64,000 nt of DNA, taken from JAGNHS01 sp964609695 (GTDB lineage: Bacteria > Bdellovibrionota > UBA2428). Of this stretch, positions 16,233-25,550 are shown piece by piece (positions within the stretch are counted from its first letter, which is position 1; each line of letters begins with the position of its first letter). The notes beneath the pieces were generated by a model that saw nothing but the letters and a program-made list of their open reading frames with translations, searched no databases and had not been told where the DNA came from. The DNA is taken from assembly GCA_964609695.1 (NCBI GenBank), contig CAZSSP010000004.1:132051-196050 (forward strand), written 5' to 3'. Both the position numbers and the translations under genes were made by a program.

Positions 16233-18293
16233 TCCAAGTTTGTCAGCAAGGAAGGCAAATTGAAGCGACCAAAAGTATGCTCTTTGCTTAATGTCAGCAG
16301 CTCCACCATGACCACCTTCAGTGTTTTCATAATAGGAAACTGGATTGCCTAGTTCTTCCAACTTTGCAGCGAGTTTTCTGGCATGAGCCGGATGAACTCG
16401 GTCATCAGCAGTTGAAGTTAGGAAAAAGAAATGGGGATATCTCACGCCATCTTTTGCATTTTGATAGGGAGAGTATCTTTCTAACCATGCACGATGCTCT
16501 GGGTTCTCGGGATCGCCATACTCAGCCACCCAACTATCTCCTGCAGGAAGCAGATGATATCTCAGCATATCTGTGAGCGGAACTTGAGAAATAACTACTG
16601 AAAAAAGTTCAGGTCTTTGAACGCCAACTGTAGATACTAAAAGTCCACCATTGCTTCCACCCATAATAGCCAATTTATTTGGGGTCGTTATTTTATTTGA
16701 AATTAAATCTTCTGCTATAGCGGCAAAGTCATCATATGCGTTTTGACGTTTTCCTAGAAGTGCAGCCTTGTGCCACTCGGGGCCATATTCGCCTCCGCCT
16801 CGAATATTTCCGTGAACCAAAACTCCACCTCTTTCGAGCCAAGCTTTTCCAAAATCGGCGGAATAGTGAGGAGTTTCAGAAATCATAAAGCCACCGTAAC
16901 CATATAGAATTGTGGCACGCGGACTTTTAATTCCTCTTTTGTAAGTTAAATAATAAGGAACTTTTGTGCCGTCTTTGCTTGTTGCAAAATGTTGCTCTAC
17001 GACCATATCCTTAGAATTAAATCGTTCTTGTGATTTTCTGAAGAAGACTCCTTTTTCTTGACCATCTCTAATGAGTTCTTCGGTATAGACCGTGATTTGG
17101 TTGCTATAAGAAATGATTGCAAGATTGCTTTCTGAGTCAGAATTTACGCCAACTTCACTTAAATCAGGAACTGGAATATTGCGAGTGAGCCAAGCACCTT
17201 CTTTTCTTTCGATGGCCTTTAAACGGCCGTTCACATTGTCGAGATATGAAATATAAATAGTGTTTTGAGTTAAGCTTATTTCAGAAAAAGCTTGCATAGC
17301 TTCTGCTTCAAAAACGACTTCATATTTTGGATCCTGAATGTCGGTCAATAAATAGGCCAGTATTGAGCCAGATTTAATTTTTCTTCCGTTAAGGTCAAAT
17401 TCGTTTCGAGTTTTTATGAGCACGTGTTCACCAAAAACGGCAGAAAATTCTGATCCCTCAGGCATTGGGAGTTTGCTCAATTCAAATTTTTCTGAAAGTG
17501 AGAAATACTCAAAAGTATAAAAGTCTTTTGCTTTAATTAAAAAATGACGATAACCGGACGGAGTTTTTTGTCTGAATGGTTGGATTGCTAAAAAATCCTC
17601 TGGCACTTCGCTAATTAAAGAGGCTTCTTGTAGCGCTTGCCCTCTTTTTAATAGCTTAACTTGGCGAGGATATCCGGACTTTGTAAGTGAGCCTTCTCCA
17701 AAATCAGTAGCTACTAATAAAGTGTCAATATCGAGCCAACTGATGTCGCTTTTGGCGGGCGGAAGATAAAATCCATTAGATACGAATTCCATTGTTTCCA
17801 TGTCGAATTCACGAACTTCTGCAGTGTCGGAACCTTTATCGGATAAAGTGATTAAACAATTTTTTCGAATTTCAGGGTCAAAACAAGAAATTCCTTTATA
17901 GACCCAACTTTTATTTTCTTTTTTATTAAGAGCATCAATGTCGAGAACGACCTTCCACTCTGCTTGTCCTGCTAAAACAGATTCTTGAGAGGCGACTCTG
18001 AGTAAACCTCGGAGATGATCGGCATCAGTCCAGAAGTTTACAAAAAGTTTCCCCATGGCGCTCAATTGAGGAAGTTTGTCTTTGGCTAAACCAATGGCTT
18101 CTAAATCACGATGTATATCGCCAAAAAGAGGAAGTGCTTCTATAGCTGACGTTGTTTTATGGGAATGTTCTTTAACCCAATCTAGTGATTGAGCAGAATT
18201 TCTTTCTTCTAGCCAAAGGAAGGGGTCCTCACAGGTTGTGGAATAAGAAAATGTAGAAAAAATCAAAGAAAGGAAAAGGGGCAAATTTTTCAT
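16227..18293 (-). CDS. Exported prolyl oligopeptidase family (S9A) serine peptidase
   Basis: 688 aa, close to the usual length of prolyl oligopeptidases. N-terminal signal peptide (MKNLPLFLSLIFSTFSYS), the DPFLWLEE opening typical of the family, a seven-bladed propeller region, then the alpha/beta hydrolase domain. Catalytic residues: Ser in MGGSNGG near residue 546, Asp in ADDRV near 630, His662 in GGHGG. It cleaves after proline in peptides; a periplasmic or extracellular place is inferred from the signal. It stands alone between a convergent and an upstream gene with no close partner. Confidence 0.92.
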   Translation of the reverse strand: MKNLPLFLSLIFSTFSYSTTCEDPFLWLEERNSAQSLDWVKEHSHKTTSAIEALPLFGDIHRDLEAIGLAKDKLPQLSAMGKLFVNFWTDADHLRGLLRVASQESVLAGQAEWKVVLDIDALNKKENKSWVYKGISCFDPEIRKNCLITLSDKGSDTAEVREFDMETMEFVSNGFYLPPAKSDISWLDIDTLLVATDFGEGSLTKSGYPRQVKLLKRGQALQEASLISEVPEDFLAIQPFRQKTPSGYRHFLIKAKDFYTFEYFSLSEKFELSKLPMPEGSEFSAVFGEHVLIKTRNEFDLNGRKIKSGSILAYLLTDIQDPKYEVVFEAEAMQAFSEISLTQNTIYISYLDNVNGRLKAIERKEGAWLTRNIPVPDLSEVGVNSDSESNLAIISYSNQITVYTEELIRDGQEKGVFFRKSQERFNSKDMVVEQHFATSKDGTKVPYYLTYKRGIKSPRATILYGYGGFMISETPHYSADFGKAWLERGGVLVHGNIRGGGEYGPEWHKAALLGKRQNAYDDFAAIAEDLISNKITTPNKLAIMGGSNGGLLVSTVGVQRPELFSVVISQVPLTDMLRYHLLPAGDSWVAEYGDPENPEHRAWLERYSPYQNAKDGVRYPHFFFLTSTADDRVHPAHARKLAAKLEELGNPVSYYENTEGGHGGAADIKQRAYFWSLQFAFLADKLGL

Positions 18294-18365
18294 GCGGAGA
18301 AGCTATCAATTTGAGGTCTTGAGGGGCAATGCGTCGTCAGAATAATTATTCTTTACATCGAATGT

Positions 18366-19412
18366 TTATTCAATGAATTCGTCGTTTTCTTCGCCTTCAA
18401 ACTTTCCTTTGTCTTGATCAGTAGAAATATCAACTCCTTTCAGAGTTCGGCGAATTGTTTGATCTTTTTCTACCCATCTATAGGTGATTCCGAATCTTGT
18501 TTCCCAATACTTTGGAGCCTCGATTCCCTTATAAGGTAATGCAAAGGAAACTTCTCCAGACCAGAGAGGATTGAACCAAAATTCTGAGGCAACTTGAAAA
18601 ACGTGAATTACTGGATTTTCTGCCAAAGCAAATTTAGATCCACCATGAGCATTTTGAACTTGTTTGGTGGCTTTGGAGCTAGAGTCATTGGGGTTGAGTT
18701 TATCATTTTCTAAACTCAGATTTCCTTTCAAGCGAAATTCGAGGTCCAGCTTGTAACTGACATAAGCGATAGCAAACAAATAGGGAAGTTCGGCGCTGTA
18801 ATTATCACTTCTATAGGAGTATCCGAAATCAACTCTTGTTCTGAGCGACTTATGGAGCCAGTGCTCTCCAGTGGCCATGACCGTATAATCACTTTGAGCA
18901 TCTCCTAGTAAAACAGTGGATTGTTTGCCACTTGCATTCAAGGAGGCTGATGTGGTGTTGGTGTAGAGTGGAAATTTAGCAAGAAAGGCTAATCCAAGAG
19001 ATGAGCCTACGGCATCGAAGAAGCGATACTCACTGAAAAAAACTTGATCACCAAAGGAATTTTTTGCTTCAGAATTACCTTTTGAATCGTTTATTTGAGA
19101 GCTATCAAAGTGAAGTTTAGCTCCAATGTTCAGAAAGCGGCTGGGCTGGTATTCGGGGATAATTTCGTGCTGGTATCTATTTATGGAACTCCCTGAGCTT
19201 AGATTTGTTGAGGACCCACTGTTATCAAAGTTCGAAGTGCTCTTGAAATATCCGAGTGAGTAACCCATGTGAAAACTTTTGTCTGATGGGAAGCGATGAG
19301 TGGGTAAATTGGGACCTAATTGAGATCCCAAACTAGATAAGCTCGTTAAGACGAGAAGATGCTTTGACGATTGAAAGATTAAGTCTAAAAACTTTTGATT
19401 TCGAAGTTTCAC
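18366..19412 (-). CDS. Predicted outer-membrane beta-barrel protein
   Basis: 348 aa with a run of amphipathic strands, Ser/Asn-rich loops (residues 60-75) and aromatic-rich strand ends (SEYRFFDAVG, YRWVEK), as expected for a barrel. The acidic C-terminal tail (KGKFEGEENDEFIE) follows the last strand. The GTG at 19412 gives a weak signal-like stretch (LLVLTSLSSLGSQ) but places the first 80 bases inside the yggU-like gene in another frame. The next ATG, at 19268, would lose that signal. Last gene of the uvrD-to-barrel run. No named family recognised. Confidence 0.65.
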   Translation of the reverse strand: MKLRNQKFLDLIFQSSKHLLVLTSLSSLGSQLGPNLPTHRFPSDKSFHMGYSLGYFKSTSNFDNSGSSTNLSSGSSINRYQHEIIPEYQPSRFLNIGAKLHFDSSQINDSKGNSEAKNSFGDQVFFSEYRFFDAVGSSLGLAFLAKFPLYTNTTSASLNASGKQSTVLLGDAQSDYTVMATGEHWLHKSLRTRVDFGYSYRSDNYSAELPYLFAIAYVSYKLDLEFRLKGNLSLENDKLNPNDSSSKATKQVQNAHGGSKFALAENPVIHVFQVASEFWFNPLWSGEVSFALPYKGIEAPKYWETRFGITYRWVEKDQTIRRTLKGVDISTDQDKGKFEGEENDEFIE

Positions 19413-19638
19413 CTTTAACTATTTCAACATCAGAGCGGCTGACTTGAAAGGTCTCAGCTAAAAAATTCTTTAATTCTGTATTGGCTTTTCCTTTTTCAGG
19501 GATTGCAGAAATTGCGATTTTAAGTTCCTGAGTTCCATGAAGCCCTAGAATTTTATTTTTAGAGGCTTTAGGCGATATTTTAACTCGAACTAAGCAATGA
19601 GTGTTAGGGCTTTTAGGGTCGGAACTCAGGCAATTCAT
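19333..19638 (-). CDS. YggU/DUF167 family protein
   Basis: 101 aa. Matches the small DUF167 family: RVKISPKASKNKI near the start, LKIAISAIPEKGKANTEL in the middle and SDVEIVKGETSKSK towards the end. The biochemical role of the family is not established. It follows rimO by 11 bases and its 3' third overlaps the barrel gene by 80 bases. Family assignment is firm from the motif order and length. Confidence 0.85.
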   Translation of the reverse strand: MNCLSSDPKSPNTHCLVRVKISPKASKNKILGLHGTQELKIAISAIPEKGKANTELKNFLAETFQVSRSDVEIVKGETSKSKVFRLNLSIVKASSRLNELI

Positions 19639-19649
19639 TCTTCTTCAAG

Positions 19650-20981
19650 TTATACAATTGGACCGCAAAGATCCATGCCAACAATACTTTCAATTTCGAC
19701 TTCTACAAAATCTCCAACATTGGCTTGGCCCCCATTGATTAAAGTACAGGTATCAATTTCTGGAGCTTGACCAAAGTGACGACCCTTCAAAAGAAGCGGT
19801 GTTTCTTCGTGCGGTCCTTCGACTAGAACAGTTAGTTTTTTTCCAATGAAGTTTTTGAGTCTCTTTTTTTGTATTTTTAGTTGAGTGTCGTGAATGATTT
19901 TTTTTCGCTTCTCTTTCACTGAGGCAGGAACATCATCTTTTAGCATAAATGCGCCAGTGCCTTCTTCATGAGAATAAGTAAAGACACCCACTTGGTCTAA
20001 TAAACCCAATTCAACAAATTCTTTTAAAGCTTCAAAATGCTCATCGCTTTCACCAGGAAAGCCCACCATGAGAGAAGTTCTGATAATGATTTCCGGAATT
20101 TCTTTTTTGAGCCTTTGAATCATTGATGAGATTTGAGAGCCAGAAGTGTGCCGGTTCATTCTTTTAAGAATGACATCGTGAATGTGCTGCACGGGAACAT
20201 CTAGATATTTACAAATTTTACTTTCATTTTTAATTAATGAGATAACCTCATCGTCGAGTTGATCGGGATAAGTATAAAACAAGCGAATCCATTTAAGCTT
20301 TTCTATTTTAACAAGTTCTTTTAGAAGAGCAGCCAGTGAAGCGCCATCATTTCGATCGCGACCATAGTCTGTTAAGTCTTGAGCAATTAAGTTGATTTCT
20401 TTAACACCACCCTCGACGAGTTGGTTGGCTTCCTTAATGAGTGAGTCTACACTTCGTGATCGTAAATTACCTCGGAGTTTTGGAATAATACAAAAGCTAC
20501 ATCTTTTTGCGCAGCCCTCGGCTAGTTTTAAATAAGCTGTATAAAAGGCTTGGCTGTTAATTCTTGGAAGTTCGTAGTCTTTGAGGCGAGTATCGTCGAC
20601 TGATATTGTGGGAAGAGTTTTTGATTTTAAACCATCGACTTTTTCAACGATATGAGAAAAACCTGCGCTTCCCGTAATGAGATCTATTTCGGGAATGCTG
20701 TCGTGGAGTTCTTGAGGATATCTTTCAGACAAACAACCAGTAACAACTAGATGTTCACATTTTCCTTTGTCGGGGTTTTTGTATTGAGCAGCTTCAAGAA
20801 TGTGATCGATGGATTCTTGTTTGGCTTGATCAATAAATCCACATGTATTGACGACAATCAGCTCGGCCTCTTCAGGAGCGCCAGAAATTTTATATCCCTC
20901 TTTAGCGAGTAAGCCAGCCATAACCTCAGAATCCACTAAGTTTCTTGCACAGCCTAAGGATACAAAATGAACATTTTTCAT
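19650..20981 (-). CDS. rimO: RimO, ribosomal protein S12 methylthiotransferase
   Basis: Radical-SAM enzyme that adds a methylthio group to the conserved Asp of ribosomal protein S12. Three domains are seen. The UPF0004 domain has auxiliary-cluster Cys11, Cys47 and Cys83. The radical-SAM domain has Cys157, Cys161 and Cys164. A C-terminal TRAM domain follows. The opening SLGCARNLVDSE is characteristic of RimO rather than MiaB. 443 aa is normal. It follows lolA by 2 bases. Confidence 0.94.
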   Translation of the reverse strand: MKNVHFVSLGCARNLVDSEVMAGLLAKEGYKISGAPEEAELIVVNTCGFIDQAKQESIDHILEAAQYKNPDKGKCEHLVVTGCLSERYPQELHDSIPEIDLITGSAGFSHIVEKVDGLKSKTLPTISVDDTRLKDYELPRINSQAFYTAYLKLAEGCAKRCSFCIIPKLRGNLRSRSVDSLIKEANQLVEGGVKEINLIAQDLTDYGRDRNDGASLAALLKELVKIEKLKWIRLFYTYPDQLDDEVISLIKNESKICKYLDVPVQHIHDVILKRMNRHTSGSQISSMIQRLKKEIPEIIIRTSLMVGFPGESDEHFEALKEFVELGLLDQVGVFTYSHEEGTGAFMLKDDVPASVKEKRKKIIHDTQLKIQKKRLKNFIGKKLTVLVEGPHEETPLLLKGRHFGQAPEIDTCTLINGGQANVGDFVEVEIESIVGMDLCGPIV

Positions 20982-20983
20982 TG

Positions 20984-21715
20984 TTATAACTCTTCCACCT
21001 TGGATCCCGAAGGAATTTTAGCCTCAAAAACGGAATCGTCTGAATTTTTAATTCCTTCAAAGGAAGTTATCTTTATGGTTGTGGTGCTCCCTAGTTGATC
21101 TGTGATGGTTGCGCTTTTGGGAGCTTCAATATGATTTTCAAATACAAGTTCAATTTTAGCTATATCAGATTCAGTTCTTGGTTCTAAATTTAATATAATT
21201 AAACTCCCCTGTAACGAACCAGATATTTTAAAGTTTTTTTCGATGGCTTTTATGTCGGAGCTTCTTCTGGAGACTCCTCTAAAAAAAATTAAGTATCGAT
21301 TCAAATCAATATTTTTTAAATTTCGAAAATGCTTCACTTCGGCGGCTTTATTTCGTCCTTGTCGGAAGAAAATTTGCCAAGCTTCTTTTCCATTACTGAT
21401 GAAGTCACTGTATTCGGGTCCCTCTAATGAATATCGAAATTTTTCAAGAGCACCATTACGGACGTAGTGAAACATACCTTCGTTAAAACTTCCTTTTCCT
21501 AGTCCTGGTGAAAAGTTTTCTTGAGTGAATTTGGCGCGCCAATTCCCAAGTTTTCGGTATCTTTCTAAGACGGATTTGAAAATAATTTTAGAATCAGGAT
21601 TTTCTGGTGCCTTTTTTTCCGTTTGCGCCTGCGCAAAGCCGAAAGATAATAAGAAAATAAAAGCGAGGAACGCACGGTAATGACGCATGGCGAGAAATCC
21701 TAGATTAAGTCTCAT
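20984..21715 (-). CDS. lolA: LolA, periplasmic lipoprotein carrier
   Basis: Carries outer-membrane lipoproteins across the periplasm. Signal peptide ends at FAQAQ (about residue 32). The mature part has the LolA pattern: YRKLGNWRAKFTQEN, the KFRYSLEGPEYSDFISNGKEAW strand region and hydrophobic beta strands later. The ATG at 21715 overlaps the preceding stop as ATGA, which supports this start; a second ATG at 21688 is also possible. Fits functionally with lspA and lgt elsewhere in the window. Confidence 0.85.
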   Translation of the reverse strand: MRLNLGFLAMRHYRAFLAFIFLLSFGFAQAQTEKKAPENPDSKIIFKSVLERYRKLGNWRAKFTQENFSPGLGKGSFNEGMFHYVRNGALEKFRYSLEGPEYSDFISNGKEAWQIFFRQGRNKAAEVKHFRNLKNIDLNRYLIFFRGVSRRSSDIKAIEKNFKISGSLQGSLIILNLEPRTESDIAKIELVFENHIEAPKSATITDQLGSTTTIKITSFEGIKNSDDSVFEAKIPSGSKVEEL

Positions 21716-22254
21716 TTTGGGTCAACTCCAGGTGTCGATTGGCTAATTTCTACAAAATAAAGCTTCAAAGAATCTATGATTTTTTGGAGCTCAATGGCTT
21801 CCTGTGTTCCAATCTTAAGAATTTGGGAATAAATCTTAATTTTTTTTGAAATTGGAAAGATTCGATTGAAGCTTTGCGCCCTACGGGAATATTTTTTATT
21901 AAAAGTTATTCTGAATCTTTTTAAATCATCAAAATCTTTATCTTTAACACTTTGTAATTTTCCAATAGAAATTTTTATTCTTCTTTGAATTTCTAAATAG
22001 AAAACCCTTTCCTCTGAAAGAGGGGGCGTGAGAATTGTGTCGATAAAGGTCTTTATTTTTTCGAATTCAATTTTGGCATTATTAAGATCGTTTCTTTCGA
22101 CAGTAGATTCGAACTCATTAAAGAGTGAATCAATTTGATAAATAGAAGTTGTTAAAAGTTCTAGGTCACAATTTCCAGCACGGGCTTTTATCGAAAAAGT
22201 TGATAAAACAACAAAGAGCAAAAGAGTGCGCATTTGTGAGCTAGGCTTTATCAT
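21712..22254 (-). CDS. Small exported helical protein of unknown function
   Basis: 180 aa, signal peptide MIKPSSQ-MRTLLLFVVLSTFSIKARA, then an all-helical, lysine-rich mature protein with heptad-like spacing. One Cys after the signal (GNCDLELL), not a lipobox. No family recognised. It is coupled to lolA by a 4-base ATGA overlap and follows gatB by 50 bases, so a role near lipoprotein transport is possible but is only contextual. Confidence 0.7.
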   Translation of the reverse strand: MIKPSSQMRTLLLFVVLSTFSIKARAGNCDLELLTTSIYQIDSLFNEFESTVERNDLNNAKIEFEKIKTFIDTILTPPLSEERVFYLEIQRRIKISIGKLQSVKDKDFDDLKRFRITFNKKYSRRAQSFNRIFPISKKIKIYSQILKIGTQEAIELQKIIDSLKLYFVEISQSTPGVDPK

Positions 22255-22304
22255 TAAAGTCGCGTCGCGTCAAAATAATAAGTTCATTATAATCAATTAC
22301 TTAG

Positions 22305-23747
22305 TTATTGGGGTTCATTTAGTAAGCGTTTGAGCTCTTGAGTGACTAAATCGGGGTTTGCTTTCCCTTTAGAAAGTTTCATAACTTGACCCACTAAAAA
22401 GGCAAAAACCTTCTCTTTTCCGGCTCTATATTCTTCCACAACTGAGGGATTTTCTAAAATGACCTTTTCAGACCAGGCTGAAATTTCTTGAGTGTTGAGC
22501 ACTTGGACTAAGCCCTTTTCTTTAACAATAGTATCGGGACTTTTACCGCTACTAAGCATTTCTTGAAAAACACTTTTAGCAATTTTTCCAGAAATGGTTT
22601 TATTTTCAATTAAAAGAATAAGTTCAGATAATGCTTTTGCTTTAATCGGGGAATTTCTAAGACTGGTGTTCTCGATGTTTTTTAAAGCTCCCAGAAGTTC
22701 CCCGAGTATCCAATTGGCGGCTTGTTTGGGTGGGGCTTTTTCTGAAATCATTTTTTCAAAAAACTCTGACCATTCGATATCAGAAGTTAATTGTTCGGCA
22801 TCGTATTCAGAGAGCCCAAAGCTTTCTATGTAGCGATTTTTCATCGTGTCTGGAAGTTCAGGGGAATCCTTTTTAATGCCTTCAATTAGAGATGAAGACA
22901 GAACCAGAGGAGGTAGATCTGGGTCAGGAAAATAACGATAATCGTGAGCGTCTTCTTTACTGCGCAAGCTGTAACTTTTTCCAGCGGCTGAATCCCAACC
23001 TCGAGTTTCTTGAATAATTTTTCCACCTGTTTGAAGCACGGCAATTTGTCTTGCCACTTCATATTCGAGAGCTTTTTCGACAAAACGAAAAGAATTTATA
23101 TTTTTAATTTCAGTCCTAGTGCCAAATTTATCTTGTCCTATAGGGCGAACACTGACGTTAACATCGCATCGAAAATTTCCTTCTTCCATGTTTCCATCAG
23201 TGACATGAGAAAAAACTAGAATCTGGTGAATTTTTTTAAGATAAGCCACGGCTTCGCTCGCGCTTCTCATGTCAGGTTTGCTGACAATTTCTATGAGAGG
23301 AACTCCGGAACGATTGAGGTTCACGAGACTTAAATTGGCCAAGTGAGTGGATTTCCCAGCATCTTCTTCCATGTGAATTCGTTCAATATGAATTCGCTTT
23401 TTTTGACTGTTTTCAAGTTTGATGTCGACATATCCGTTTTCACAAATGGGAAGATCGAATTGTGATATTTGATATCCCTTGGGAAGGTCAGGGTAGAAAT
23501 AATTTTTTCTAGAAAACTGACTTCTTTCTTTAATGGAGCAATTGAGTGCTAAGCCGGCTCTTATGGCAAGTTCAACTGCTTTTTTATTTAATACCGGTAA
23601 GGCGCCTGGTAATCCTGCGGAGACGGGACCCACTTTAGTGTTTTCTGAGGCACCAAATTCTGCAGGAGCAAAGCAAAATATCTTAGAATGAGTTAAAAGC
23701 TGAGAGTGAATTTCGAGACCAATTACGGTTTCAAATCCTGAGCTCAT
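22305..23747 (-). CDS. gatB: Asp-tRNA(Asn)/Glu-tRNA(Gln) amidotransferase subunit B
   Basis: Kinase and tRNA-binding subunit of the GatCAB complex that converts misacylated Glu-tRNA-Gln or Asp-tRNA-Asn. Hallmarks: VIGLEIHSQL at the N-terminus, FYPDLPKGYQISQ, MEEDAGKSTH, the DYRYFPDPDLPP block and a C-terminal YqeY-like helical tail. 480 aa is the usual length. It overlaps gatA by 17 bases. A complete GatCAB implies indirect Gln and/or Asn tRNA charging. Confidence 0.97.
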   Translation of the reverse strand: MSSGFETVIGLEIHSQLLTHSKIFCFAPAEFGASENTKVGPVSAGLPGALPVLNKKAVELAIRAGLALNCSIKERSQFSRKNYFYPDLPKGYQISQFDLPICENGYVDIKLENSQKKRIHIERIHMEEDAGKSTHLANLSLVNLNRSGVPLIEIVSKPDMRSASEAVAYLKKIHQILVFSHVTDGNMEEGNFRCDVNVSVRPIGQDKFGTRTEIKNINSFRFVEKALEYEVARQIAVLQTGGKIIQETRGWDSAAGKSYSLRSKEDAHDYRYFPDPDLPPLVLSSSLIEGIKKDSPELPDTMKNRYIESFGLSEYDAEQLTSDIEWSEFFEKMISEKAPPKQAANWILGELLGALKNIENTSLRNSPIKAKALSELILLIENKTISGKIAKSVFQEMLSSGKSPDTIVKEKGLVQVLNTQEISAWSEKVILENPSVVEEYRAGKEKVFAFLVGQVMKLSKGKANPDLVTQELKRLLNEPQ

Positions 23748-25236
23748 GAGTCACTCCTGAGATGGTAGATTTATTTTCATTTTGATAAAAGGCGGCCATT
23801 TTCAATGAGGTGTCTTCTTCCCACCAACGAGAAATTAATTGCAATCCTATAGGAAGATTGTTTGAGTCATAACCAACGTTAAATGAAAGTCCAGGAAGTC
23901 CGGCAAGATTTGTCGATAATGTATAGATATCTGCCATATACATTTCGAGGGGATTTTTAGTTTTAGAAGCTAACTTGAAGGCCGTGAAGGGTGAGGTGGG
24001 TCCAGCTATAACATCCACTTCTTTAAAAGCATCAATGAAATCATTTTGAATTAATCGACGTAGCTTTGCTGCTTTTTGAAAATAGGCATCATAATACCCT
24101 GAAGAAAGCGCATAGGTACCTAATAAAATTCTTAGTTTAACTTCGGCCCCAAAAGCTTCTTCGCGGCTGTTGGCATAAAGATCAAAAAGATTGTCGATTC
24201 CCTTCGGACTTCGATACCCAAAGTGAATTCCATCATAACGAGCCAGATTGCTTGAGCATTCAGAAGTGCAAATTAAATAATAAGTCGATAAGGCGTGTTG
24301 AGTGTGTGGAAGAGAAATATCTTTAATTTCTGCTCCGTTTTTTTTGAAAAACTCAATCGAAGCCTGAATCGATTTTTCAACTTCAGGATTTAATCCAGAG
24401 CTGAAAAATTCTTTAGGGAGTCCAATTCGTATTTTTTTAAAATTTGGATTGATTAGAAATTCAGAAACACTGTTTAATGCTTGAGTGGGCGTTGTGTTTT
24501 TAGATGTGGAGTCATGGTCACAGTGCCCAGAAATGCTATCCATAATGGCGGCACAGCCAAGGGCATCGGAACACATGGGTCCTACTTGATCTAAAGAGCT
24601 AGCAAATGCCACCACTCCATATCGACTCACTCTTCCGTAAGTGGGTTTGAGGCCACTGATTCCACATAAAGAACTAGGTTGGCGAATGGAGCCACCCGTA
24701 TCGGTTCCAAGAGATAAAATAGAGCATCGCGAGGCAACGGCTGCAGCAGAACCACCAGAAGATCCTCCCGGTACTAAATCTAAATTCCAAGGATTTCTAA
24801 CAGCTCCAAAAAAAGAACTTTCGTTTGAAGAGCCCATCGCAAATTCATCGAGATTGGTTTTGCCTAAAATGGGTGTGCCTGCTTTTTTTAATCTAGCGAT
24901 AACAGTGGCATCGTAGGGAGCCATAAAATTTGAAAGCATTTTTGAGGCTGCAGTGCATTTTTGATCTTTTACGAGAATTAAATCTTTAATAGCAATCGGG
25001 ATTCCTAAAAGTGCGCCCTTCTCACCATTTTTAATGCGACTATCAGCAGCCTGAGCTTCAATAAGCGCAGTTTTTTTATCTACACTAATAAAGGCATTGG
25101 TTGCTGAATTAGTTTCATCTATTCGCTTGAAAGAAGCTTCTGTTAGTTCGACTGAGCTCACAACACCTTGGTCAAGAGCCTGTCTACTTTTTAGAAATGA
25201 GCCCTCATTAAGAAGGTCGACAGCAATACTGCTCAC
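23731..25236 (-). CDS. gatA: Asp-tRNA(Asn)/Glu-tRNA(Gln) amidotransferase subunit A
   Basis: Amidase subunit that releases ammonia from glutamine. The amidase signature is complete: Lys84 (AIKDLI), cis-Ser159 (PGGSSGGSAAA) and nucleophile Ser183 (GTDTGGSIRQP). 501 aa, slightly longer than average. Overlaps gatC by 4 bases and gatB by 17, so the three subunits are made from one coupled message. Confidence 0.97.
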   Translation of the reverse strand: MSSIAVDLLNEGSFLKSRQALDQGVVSSVELTEASFKRIDETNSATNAFISVDKKTALIEAQAADSRIKNGEKGALLGIPIAIKDLILVKDQKCTAASKMLSNFMAPYDATVIARLKKAGTPILGKTNLDEFAMGSSNESSFFGAVRNPWNLDLVPGGSSGGSAAAVASRCSILSLGTDTGGSIRQPSSLCGISGLKPTYGRVSRYGVVAFASSLDQVGPMCSDALGCAAIMDSISGHCDHDSTSKNTTPTQALNSVSEFLINPNFKKIRIGLPKEFFSSGLNPEVEKSIQASIEFFKKNGAEIKDISLPHTQHALSTYYLICTSECSSNLARYDGIHFGYRSPKGIDNLFDLYANSREEAFGAEVKLRILLGTYALSSGYYDAYFQKAAKLRRLIQNDFIDAFKEVDVIAGPTSPFTAFKLASKTKNPLEMYMADIYTLSTNLAGLPGLSFNVGYDSNNLPIGLQLISRWWEEDTSLKMAAFYQNENKSTISGVTHELRI

Positions 25237-25520
25237 TCATTATCTCCAAATACTTTGGGTATTTTGAATGAATTTTCAAACGAATCAGGTGCATTTTTCA
25301 TAAGATCTGAAACTTCAAGTGCCTTTTCTGCGACATCTTCACGTAGAAATAATTTTTCTTCGAAATGAAAAAGGGGCTCTACAGAATCGGTGTTAACTTT
25401 AGAAATATCTTCAAAATGCGAAAGAATTTTTTTAAAGTTTTCTTGCAAGTTCGCCATGTCGCTTTCTTTGATGGCGATGCGAGCCAGTTTTGCGATTCTT
25501 AAGACTTCGTCGCGATCCAT
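25233..25520 (-). CDS. gatC: Asp-tRNA(Asn)/Glu-tRNA(Gln) amidotransferase subunit C
   Basis: 95-aa belt subunit that holds GatA and GatB together. The N-terminal helix pattern (VLRIAKLARIAIKE), the central FKKILSHFEDISKVNT and the VEPLFHF...LREDV block are typical. First of the gat genes, 30 bases after uvrD/pcrA. Confidence 0.93.
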   Translation of the reverse strand: MDRDEVLRIAKLARIAIKESDMANLQENFKKILSHFEDISKVNTDSVEPLFHFEEKLFLREDVAEKALEVSDLMKNAPDSFENSFKIPKVFGDNE

Positions 25521-25550
25521 AATTCAAACCTATCCGAATAATTCGTCTAA

